A DNA stretch of 48,173 nt from a virus, in IMG/VR virus record IMGVR_UViG_3300021437_000029, positions 1-48,173 of that record; one strand, written 5' to 3'. How positions within the stretch are numbered: position 1 is the stretch's first letter; each line of letters begins with the position of its first letter. Made by a program: the position numbers and the translations under genes. The notes below the pieces were generated by a model. That model did not search any database, was not told where the DNA came from, and saw only the letters and a program-made list of their open reading frames with translations. Below, one piece after another: positions 42,452 through 48,173 of the stretch.

Positions 42452-42716
42452 ATACCCGTATGTAATTCGGGTATTTCTCGGAACACACATCGTGTTGCAG
42501 GCTGCTATGGAAATGACAAGACAAGAAGCGCGTGATTTGGATATGTCATTACGCGCACATACAGCCTGCACCACAGTCTTCGTTATGGATAAATCTGATG
42601 ACGAAGACTTAACGAAAATTTTGATGGAGAAATGCAATGACCGAGTTACCCGAAACTCCCGTTCGCAGGATCGGTTCGGATTTGCTTCGGACGGAGCCGC
42701 AACTTCTAGGACCTGA
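42444..42716 (+). CDS. Hypothetical protein, 90 aa
   Basis: The ATG overlaps the previous stop region. The product has MTKYPYVIRVFLGTHIVLQAAMEMTRQEARDLDMSLR, then TACTTVFVMDKSDDEDL. The C-terminal 27 residues are read in a frame that overlaps the next gene (42637) and look unordered. No family is recognised. Confidence 0.5.
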   Translation: MTKYPYVIRVFLGTHIVLQAAMEMTRQEARDLDMSLRAHTACTTVFVMDKSDDEDLTKILMEKCNDRVTRNSRSQDRFGFASDGAATSRT

Positions 42717-43122
42717 TGGTCGTCCGGCCGTCCGAAATCACCGCATCCCTTTCTTAAGAGATTACAAAGGGTTTAAGTGTATCGTTGAGCGCGTGTCATA
42801 CGACGCATGGACTGAACCTTTTGGCTATCTACCGCAAGAATGGCCGGCGCAAGCCCTCATGTATTACTGTATCCACGTGGCCAAAGCCATTGAGGATGCG
42901 AAAGCAAACATGCGATACGTTGGGGAGCCGATGGACGTCTTGAACGCACGGGCAATCTTCTTGTCCGTCTGTGAACTCTATGATGTTAAGCCAGATGATG
43001 CAGTGAAATTCTGGCCCGCGATTGACAAGCAGGGCAAGAAGCTTGGCCTAACGGACGATGCTGTCTTGCCGCACTGGGTGAAATTTCCCATGCGGGATAA
43101 CGTGCAAATGCAAGAACGCTAG
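42637..43122 (+). CDS. Hypothetical protein, 161 aa
   Basis: The ATG has a GGAG site and starts 80 nt inside the preceding frame. A globular alpha/beta protein with IVERVSYDAWTEPFGYLPQEWPAQAL in the middle and YDVKPDDAVKFWPAIDKQGKKLG near the end. No enzyme motif is recognised. It belongs to the block of small genes between ligase and Sak4. Confidence 0.65.
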   Translation: MTELPETPVRRIGSDLLRTEPQLLGPDGRPAVRNHRIPFLRDYKGFKCIVERVSYDAWTEPFGYLPQEWPAQALMYYCIHVAKAIEDAKANMRYVGEPMDVLNARAIFLSVCELYDVKPDDAVKFWPAIDKQGKKLGLTDDAVLPHWVKFPMRDNVQMQER

Positions 43123-43151
43123 GGTTCTGGCGTTCGTTGCGGAGAATTGAA

Positions 43152-43391
43152 ATGACTGAAACAACTTCTATGGAAGTAGTGAACCTGATTTGGCTGGTCG
43201 GCGTCATTGCCTTCATGATCATCCTGAACATGGACAACAAAGAGTCCGAAGGTGATGCATCGCGTGATGGTGCGCACTTCGTCGGTCGGATTTTGCTGGC
43301 GGTGTTCTGGCCGTTCTTGGCCTTGGCTGTAATTTGCGGCACAATGAAAGAGTTGTACACGCAAATCGCCACCCGTTCAACGAAAGGCTAA
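43152..43391 (+). CDS. Small membrane protein, 79 aa
   Basis: A GCGGAG site precedes the ATG at 43152. Two hydrophobic segments, VVNLIWLVGVIAFMIILNM (N-terminal) and ILLAVFWPFLALAVICGTM, flank an acidic loop (DNKESEGDASRDGAHF). Topology suggests an inner-membrane protein. Function unknown. Confidence 0.6.
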   Translation: MTETTSMEVVNLIWLVGVIAFMIILNMDNKESEGDASRDGAHFVGRILLAVFWPFLALAVICGTMKELYTQIATRSTKG

Positions 43392-43399
43392 CCGGTGAT

Positions 43400-43433
43400 T
43401 ACTGCTTTCGCGGAATGCTCGGAGAAAGCAGTA
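43400..43433 (+). terminator. Hairpin upstream of the Sak4 module
   Basis: A perfect 10-bp stem (TACTGCTTTC 43400-43409 with GAAAGCAGTA 43424-43433) and a 14-nt loop follow the small membrane-protein gene by eight bases. The T-run after it is missing, so its strength as a terminator is uncertain. Confidence 0.45.
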
Positions 43434-43447
43434 TTGCCCTAGGCCCT

Positions 43448-43462
43448 GCGACACTATGTCGC
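43448..43462. promoter_or_regulatory. Operator-like palindrome
   Basis: GCGACA, CTA, TGTCGC: a perfect 6-bp inverted repeat with a 3-nt centre ending one base before the -35 box at 43464. It resembles a site for a dimeric regulator, or a small RNA hairpin. Confidence 0.5.
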
Positions 43463-43463
43463 A

Positions 43464-43492
43464 TTGACAATCTAGGCTATTTGTGCTATACT
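43464..43492 (+). promoter_or_regulatory. Strong sigma70-like promoter
   Basis: TTGACA (43464-43469), a 17-nt spacer, and TATACT (43487-43492) preceded by TGC, an extended -10. It is the best promoter of the window. The predicted start near 43499 lies about 25 bases before the ATG at 43524, whose ribosome site is AAGGAG. Confidence 0.8.
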
Positions 43493-43523
43493 AGTTCCCA
43501 CGAAATCTCTAAGGAGAAAAGAT

Positions 43524-43967
43524 ATGCCTGAGACAGTTTTACCTGATACCACCGTTAACGGTGAAGCCGGGCCGAATGATGCGGTCGATGCTGAACGCAA
43601 AGAATACAAGTACTGGGGTGTCGTTATCGGTACGGGGACTGGCTGGGATATGGACCCCGATTCTATTTATTTCTACGACTTCATCCCGGCCGACCGGTTC
43701 AAGGATGTTTTCCCACCGAATTGCGTTTGCGATAGCATCACGTTCGACGAGTGGAATGGTGTGATTACCGTAGCTCCCACTGAGGGTGACATGTTCCAAG
43801 TCTCTCGTGCGGCGTTCTTTGCCAAGCTGGCATCGGTCGCCCTCGATCAGGAACTGAACTCGAAGCTCATGGCCGAAAGCTCTCAGGCACTCGAAGCCGC
43901 AAAAGCGTCGGTTGCTCAGGCTCAGGCCGATACCGCAGATTTGTTTTCTGCGGCCAAGAAGGACTAA
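43524..43967 (+). CDS. Hypothetical protein, 147 aa, first gene of the Sak4 module
   Basis: Driven by its own strong promoter. A globular acidic domain (YWGVVIGTGTGWDMDPDSIYFYDFIPADRF) is followed by a helical Ala/Gln/Lys-rich tail (LEAAKASVAQAQADTADLFSAAKKD). No family is recognised. The stop lies six bases before the Sak4-like gene, so it probably works with it; a recombination accessory role is inferred. Confidence 0.65.
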   Translation: MPETVLPDTTVNGEAGPNDAVDAERKEYKYWGVVIGTGTGWDMDPDSIYFYDFIPADRFKDVFPPNCVCDSITFDEWNGVITVAPTEGDMFQVSRAAFFAKLASVALDQELNSKLMAESSQALEAAKASVAQAQADTADLFSAAKKD

Positions 43968-43972
43968 CGTTC

Positions 43973-45016
43973 ATGTCGAACGCCTCTTCGTTTCTTTCCA
44001 ATGACAAGCGTATCCGTCTTCTTCTCTGGGGCGAACCCAAGACGAAGAAAACATGGTGGGCAATGCGAGCAGCGGAAGCTGGCTATAATGTGCTGCTCAT
44101 CGATGGCGATGATGGTGCTTGGCGTTGGCCGATTAGCGATGCTGCGATGAGCCGCATCAACATCGTGAATTGCCTTGACGATACCAATCGCAGCACGTTC
44201 AAAGACTTCATGTCGATCATGGCCCGCAACAATGCTCCGGTTCTTTGGGACAATACCACGAAGTCCGTAGCTCAGCAAACACAGCCGGAGCATTCGTATC
44301 TCTACATCGACAAGCCGAAGCTCAGTTTCCGTGACGTGATCGTTGTCGACTCGTGGAAAGCTTTGGTCTATTCGACGCTTGCCGACTTTGCGCGCAGTCA
44401 GAATATCGACATGTCGGACGCGGACAAGGTCGAATGGGATGGTTATGGTTTTGAAGGCCGGTTCTTGGACTTCATTATCAATTGGTTCCATAAGTTACCT
44501 TGCCACGTTATCGTTATCAATCACTCGTATAACTATGACAAGCGCAGCCAGCCGAAGAAAGGCTCGGGCGAAAAGTCTGTGGTGCTTTGGTCGAAAACAA
44601 TTCCGATTTCATCGTCGGCAAACCATTCGTTCTCCACCATGTCCCATTGGACTGACATCGTCTATATGGAGCGCATCAGCGAAAGTCTGGTCTACGCAAA
44701 CACGGGTGCTTCGGAAGTTCGGGCCGGTGGTTGCAGGCACTATCCTTCCAAGCAGCTGCCGTGGGATAAGCTGGGACCGGAAGAGTTTTTCCAACAGGTT
44801 TCTCCCAGCCCGACGGACGGCAAGGACTCTGAGTTCGTTCGGTACATCGAGCCGGGTTCTGAGGTTTTCGTTCCTCCCATCTACACGGAAAGTTCTTTGA
44901 GCAACCGCACTTCTCTGGTTGCCGCAAAGCCCGTGTCGATTACCGGTTCAACGAAAATCCATATCGGTGCTGTTGGCGGTCTCGGAAAGTTACCGGCCAG
45001 TCCGCTCCGGAAATAG
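43973..45016 (+). CDS. Sak4-like RecA-fold ATPase (single-strand annealing/recombination)
   Basis: A 347-aa AAA_24/Sak4-type ATPase, a phage recombinase that acts with an SSB. The P-loop WGEPKTKKT (residues 19-27) carries Lys where Gly is usual. The Walker B strand DVIVVDSW has Asp126. HVIVINHSY fits the conserved strand of this family. The C-terminal 70 residues (TDGKDSEFVRYIEP onward) are less ordered. It has an AAGGA site. The neighbour 100 bases downstream looks like an SSB, the usual Sak4 partner. Activity is inferred from the family. Confidence 0.8.
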   Translation: MSNASSFLSNDKRIRLLLWGEPKTKKTWWAMRAAEAGYNVLLIDGDDGAWRWPISDAAMSRINIVNCLDDTNRSTFKDFMSIMARNNAPVLWDNTTKSVAQQTQPEHSYLYIDKPKLSFRDVIVVDSWKALVYSTLADFARSQNIDMSDADKVEWDGYGFEGRFLDFIINWFHKLPCHVIVINHSYNYDKRSQPKKGSGEKSVVLWSKTIPISSSANHSFSTMSHWTDIVYMERISESLVYANTGASEVRAGGCRHYPSKQLPWDKLGPEEFFQQVSPSPTDGKDSEFVRYIEPGSEVFVPPIYTESSLSNRTSLVAAKPVSITGSTKIHIGAVGGLGKLPASPLRK

Positions 45017-45121
45017 AATTTGTGCAACGTCGTGTGGTTGTACAATCTTTGTTAAGCACGGCCGAGCCCGGCTAGGGCAATTGAAACTTGAAAATCAACT
45101 CAACGTCTGAAAGGACACACT

Positions 45122-45727
45122 ATGTCTGAAGAACAGAACATCGACGAATTGTTTCAACTTGGCGACAATCAGACTTCGCTCGCAAATTTGCTGGGTATGG
45201 ACATCCAGACCATCGAGGAAGTGCGTGGCGCACCGATCACTCCGTCGGGCCAGTACGAACTGACATTTGCCGCTGATGAAATTCCCGCATTCGTCTTCCA
45301 CTCGAAAGCTGATCCCGAAACCGGCGAAACCATCAATCAGTTGAAGGTCCGCATCACGGCCAAGATCACCAACATCTACAGCATCGCCGACGGCGAAGAT
45401 CCGTTGACTTGGGTCAATCGTCAGCACACGGAATTCTCCTTCCCGATCCGCAGCATTGACGAATTCAAGCAGGTTCTCGGACGCGTCAAGGCCATCGCGG
45501 TGGATGCCGGTATCATCGATCGTGCCAACCCGGGCGATGTCAACACGATGTTCCGGGCTTTTGCCGGTCGTCGTCTCGTGGCCGTCATCAACAAGCGCAT
45601 CAACACAAAGAACGGTTTCGAATCTTCACGCATCAACGAGCGCAAGGTACAGCCGGCCGAAGAAGAAGCGGCGGTGCCTGTTGCACAGGTTGCCGGTGCG
45701 GGTGATGACCCGTCTGCGGTGCAGTAA
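45122..45727 (+). CDS. Candidate single-stranded DNA-binding protein
   Basis: A 201-aa protein just after the Sak4-like ATPase. The core has the strand-rich pattern of an OB-like fold (APITPSGQYELTFAADEIPAFVF, NQLKVRITAKITNIYSI, FAGRRLVAVINKRINTKNGF) and an acidic C-terminus (PAEEEAAVPVAQVAGAGDDPSAVQ), typical of SSB-like proteins. Codons are GC-ending, which suggests an abundant product. It is followed by a strong terminator. The family is not proven by eye. Confidence 0.6.
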   Translation: MSEEQNIDELFQLGDNQTSLANLLGMDIQTIEEVRGAPITPSGQYELTFAADEIPAFVFHSKADPETGETINQLKVRITAKITNIYSIADGEDPLTWVNRQHTEFSFPIRSIDEFKQVLGRVKAIAVDAGIIDRANPGDVNTMFRAFAGRRLVAVINKRINTKNGFESSRINERKVQPAEEEAAVPVAQVAGAGDDPSAVQ

Positions 45728-45752
45728 CAATTCCATAGCTGGAGTTTAACCT

Positions 45753-45778
45753 ATGGGCGGGGAGTGATCTCCGCCCAT
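45753..45778 (+). terminator. Rho-independent terminator after the SSB-like gene
   Basis: An 11-bp stem with one G-T pair (45753-45763 with 45768-45778) and a GTGA tetraloop, followed by TCTTCT. It separates the SSB-like gene from the coiled-coil gene. Confidence 0.75.
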
Positions 45779-45801
45779 TCTTCTATAGCCGGAGATTAGC
45801 G

Positions 45802-46749
45802 ATGAAAGAAGAATATAGGGAACTGTTTGAGTTGGTAAACAAGATGTACAATGTGGTCATGAAACTGCACAATGCGGATGAAGATGCTAGCTATCGCAAG
45901 GAGTCCACGGAGTTCGACGAGAAGGCGAATGCCGAGCGCGCTATTCTGGCTGGTTGGCCGGAGTTCAAGCAGACTTCACTCGCGGCTAATAAAAATCATG
46001 AGACGCGATTGGCCGCGTTGGAAGCTGCCGTGAAAGAGCAAGGCGACAGTCTCGAAAAACTACGGGCGTATGTGAACAATACAGTAATTTCGAGATTGGC
46101 CGGGTTCGTCCGCGAAGTCACCGAGCTGAAAGAAACAACGAAGGAACAACTCCATGAATTGGCCAATCACGATCAGCGTAATGTTGCTTTGTACGAAGAG
46201 CAGGAAGAGTTCAGCGCTGATCTCGCTAAGCGTCTGAAAGAAGCGGTTGAACGCATCGACACAGGACACAACGCGCTCGATAAGCAGACAGCCAGAATGG
46301 CTGAACAACAAGAATTCTGTATGAAATTGCAGGCTACTCTGGAAGCAATCAACTTCAAGGTTAACCAGTTATCCAAACTATCTGACGATCAAGAAGGTGA
46401 TTTACGGTCATTGAAGGAATGGCGCGCGTTTACTCTGCAAGAGTTGCAGCAAAATCCTCCGGCAGAGATCAATACGGCTTCTGGCCTCGACAAGACCCAG
46501 CCAGTGCCAGCTACCCGTGAAGCTGCACTGGCTGGGTTGGACTATCCTTCGCCGGCACTGACCGTAAAGGATGTTTATCCTGGTTACGCTGATTTATCAG
46601 TCCCTGCGCCGAAAGGATTGCCGTCAATTCTCAATAAACCGAAGGATGCCCCTTACAAGATTTCACAGCCGGGCGACGTAATTTACGTAGACCTGTCAGA
46701 ACCGCTACCAGAAGGCTTACCTCCAATTCTTCCCGGCTTCATCGGATAA
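45802..46749 (+). CDS. Coiled-coil protein, 315 aa, unknown function
   Basis: An N-terminal helix (KEEYRELFELVNKMYNVVMKLHN) is followed by a long region of heptad-like leucine spacing (residues about 60-230: ETRLAALEAAVKEQGDSLEKLRAYVN, ELKETTKEQLHELANHD, RLKEAVERIDTGHNALDKQTA). The last 90 residues are Pro rich and contain two near copies of a GLP-IL element (KGLPSILNKP and EGLPPILPGF). It is likely a filament-forming or scaffold-like protein. A GGAG site precedes the ATG. It may be a structural helper of the replication complex, but this is inference. Confidence 0.6.
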   Translation: MKEEYRELFELVNKMYNVVMKLHNADEDASYRKESTEFDEKANAERAILAGWPEFKQTSLAANKNHETRLAALEAAVKEQGDSLEKLRAYVNNTVISRLAGFVREVTELKETTKEQLHELANHDQRNVALYEEQEEFSADLAKRLKEAVERIDTGHNALDKQTARMAEQQEFCMKLQATLEAINFKVNQLSKLSDDQEGDLRSLKEWRAFTLQELQQNPPAEINTASGLDKTQPVPATREAALAGLDYPSPALTVKDVYPGYADLSVPAPKGLPSILNKPKDAPYKISQPGDVIYVDLSEPLPEGLPPILPGFIG

Positions 46750-46786
46750 TCTCACCCAATAACTCTTGCGCCTGCATGGTACTATC

Positions 46787-48173
46787 ATGATCTTGTGGCT
46801 TTCGGAAAATACTTTGAGTGCGAAAATGCGCGCGGTGGTCGGTCGCTCTTTACAGCAAGCGGGCTGCCGCGATTTTCGTATGCTCTCCATTGTCTTGAGC
46901 AACTACATCCCCAGCATCATCACGCAGTCGGGGAAAGGCAAAAAGAATTTTCCGTCGCCAGAGGTGCAGCAATTGGCAAGGCGGGCGGTTGCAGAATTGG
47001 CTCAGCGTTCCCGAGCTACCTTGGTTATTTGCCAAGACTTTTTCGCACTGCGCGCATTGACGGGTGAACCACTTTCCTTGGCAAAGGCTTGTGGTTCACT
47101 CTATTGGCTTGAGGATGTGAAGGGTAAGAAGTATCCCATGATCGGGATGATGGACCCGAAATTTCAATTTCAGGGAGGCGACAATGCATACCTCGTCAAG
47201 AAAACTTTTGAGAAAATTTCACGCTGGGCTAATGGCGAACAACGTGCTGTTCCGGCATTCCAATTTACACTATGCCAAACACTGGACGACGTGCGAGCAT
47301 TTGTGGATGTCGCTAAGAGGTCCTTATTCATCGCTGAGGATATCGAAACGACAGGCCGCACGATTTCATGCTTGGGCGCAACAATGCTCATGCCAGATGG
47401 GTCAACGCAAACTTTCTGTGCCCCGCTGGTTGACAAACGGCGTGACGACAATGGTCATCGGTACTGGTCCCGAGAGGCTGAGCGTATTGTACATAGCCTA
47501 CTTCACGAAGTACAGGAGACATCTAGTACGAAGATTTTTCAAAACGGCTGGTACGATTGCGCGTATCTAGTTCGTGATGGTTTACCGCCGCGAAATTATT
47601 TCCTTGATACCATGAACATGCAGCACGCTTTGTTGAGCGAGAGCCCGAAGCGGCTGCATCAACTGGCCTCGGTGTATCTGGATTACATGGCATATTGGAA
47701 GGATGATATTAAAGGCGAACATGAAGAAAGTATGAAGATTACAGACGAAATGTATTTTCGTTTCTGGCAATACAATGGGCTCGATACCTATTACACGTTG
47801 CTGGTTGCATTGGCACAGTTGCGCGTGTTCAGGAGGAACCCATATGCATATAAGAATTATGACACGAATTTCCGGTTGTCCATCGGGCCGTGCATGGATG
47901 CGGCCCTGGGTGGCTTAAAAATTGACCAGCCTAAGTGGACACTCGACACTGGCAAGTTATTCAGGGAAGTCGACGCATACCGTGCTTCGTTGTGCCGTTT
48001 GGTTGATCCGGACTTCAATCCGAATTCCCCGCAACAGGTCGGTTATTTCCTTTATGATTTCCTAGGGGCTGGGCAAACACGGTTACAGAAACGGCTGCCG
48101 AAAAAGTATGGTCCGCGTTCAGCCGACAAGAAAGTGCTTAAGCTTATTCGTGAACAGCACAATCCGTTCATCA
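46787..48173 (+). CDS. polA: Family A DNA polymerase, N-terminal part with 3'-5' proofreading exonuclease
   Basis: Continues at base 1 of the window. The start at ATG 46787 is the first in frame after a stop at 46760; a TTG at 46766 is possible and no ribosome site is clear. The exonuclease motifs are visible: AEDIETTGR with Asp185 and Glu187 (Exo I), FQNGWYDCAYLV (Exo II) and YNGLDTYYT (Exo III). A thumb-side motif FNPNSPQQVGYFL lies just before the junction. The first 180 residues form an extra N-terminal part (QDFFALRALTGEPLSLAKACGSL). A complete proofreading polymerase with the part at 1-1491 would be about 916 aa. Confidence 0.9.
   Translation, partial: MILWLSENTLSAKMRAVVGRSLQQAGCRDFRMLSIVLSNYIPSIITQSGKGKKNFPSPEVQQLARRAVAELAQRSRATLVICQDFFALRALTGEPLSLAKACGSLYWLEDVKGKKYPMIGMMDPKFQFQGGDNAYLVKKTFEKISRWANGEQRAVPAFQFTLCQTLDDVRAFVDVAKRSLFIAEDIETTGRTISCLGATMLMPDGSTQTFCAPLVDKRRDDNGHRYWSREAERIVHSLLHEVQETSSTKIFQNGWYDCAYLVRDGLPPRNYFLDTMNMQHALLSESPKRLHQLASVYLDYMAYWKDDIKGEHEESMKITDEMYFRFWQYNGLDTYYTLLVALAQLRVFRRNPYAYKNYDTNFRLSIGPCMDAALGGLKIDQPKWTLDTGKLFREVDAYRASLCRLVDPDFNPNSPQQVGYFLYDFLGAGQTRLQKRLPKKYGPRSADKKVLKLIREQHNPFI
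48047..48172. repeat. Right copy of terminal direct repeat
   Basis: Identical to 1-126. The reading frame of the polymerase passes from this copy into the left copy without change. The last base of the window (A at 48173) differs from G at 127. Confidence 0.9.

Noticed and set aside
45017-45121. Possible promoter TTGTGC to TACAAT before the SSB-like gene
   Set aside because: The spacing is only 15 nt and the -35 is weak; not listed as a feature.
1-48173. tRNA genes, CRISPR arrays, insertion sequences and integrase
   Set aside because: I looked for cloverleaf-type T-arms, regularly spaced repeats, transposase motifs and integrase motifs and saw none. A Cas4-like nuclease alone does not imply CRISPR.
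48047-48173. Terminal repeat as a genuine packaging terminus
   Set aside because: It lies within the polymerase coding sequence and is of a size typical for assembly overlap, so an artefact of linearising a circle is more likely.

Overview
The window is a nearly complete, tailed double-stranded DNA phage genome of podovirus type. It is drawn as a linear contig whose two ends repeat each other (1-126 equals 48047-48172), so the map closes to a circle of about 48.0 kb. The DNA polymerase gene runs across the junction. The host is most likely Gram-negative: there is a two-component Rz/Rz1 spanin pair, and the promoters have sigma70-like TTGACA boxes. No integrase, excisionase, CI-like repressor, tRNA, CRISPR array or insertion sequence was seen, so a strictly lytic phage is the simplest reading. 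The gene order of the structural block is broadly T7-like (terminase, portal, scaffold, capsid, tail tube, large internal virion proteins), but no phage RNA polymerase gene is visible.

Layout. (1) Leftward late block, 29313 down to 4390, about 25 kb, one tightly packed operon: putative small terminase, large terminase, portal, a 93-aa protein, scaffold, major capsid protein, a 163-aa head-region protein, tail tubular A-like adaptor, S74-type tail fiber, endolysin, holin, Rz with embedded Rz1, a small tail-region protein, tail tubular B-like nozzle, a second repeat-rich tail fiber, and four low-complexity or very large proteins that are probably ejected with the DNA (240, 331, 767 and 1760 aa). 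A good promoter sits immediately upstream of the first gene. (2) Small rightward early genes, 29649-32009, mostly unknown, with two promoters and a bidirectional terminator. (3) One leftward 290-aa gene (32109-32981) with its own promoter. (4) An AT-rich, gene-free 0.6 kb region (32982-33584) with a long imperfect inverted repeat, the best candidate for an origin or master control region. (5) A long rightward replication and recombination block, 33585 through the contig end and on to 4324: a 656-aa unknown, RecD-like helicase, small unknowns, a pair of long overlapping genes, Cas4-like nuclease, ATP-dependent DNA ligase, small membrane proteins, Sak4-like ATPase, a candidate ssDNA-binding protein, a coiled-coil protein, family A DNA polymerase with proofreading exonuclease, an 81-aa protein with distinctive codon use, a dNMP kinase and a DUF3987-like P-loop ATPase that is the best candidate replicative helicase.

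How it works together. Host RNA polymerase probably reads all promoters. The rightward genes copy the DNA (polymerase, helicases, ligase, dNMP kinase) and recombine it (Cas4-like nuclease, Sak4, SSB-like protein). The leftward operon builds the capsid, packages DNA, builds a short tail with two different fibers, and lyses the cell. The two long convoys converge at 4324/4390 on a GC-rich hairpin. The points most worth a second look are the 434-nt dual-frame overlap at 38818-39251, the unusual active-site residues of the polymerase, the repeat-rich intergenic region, and the shared promoter architecture.
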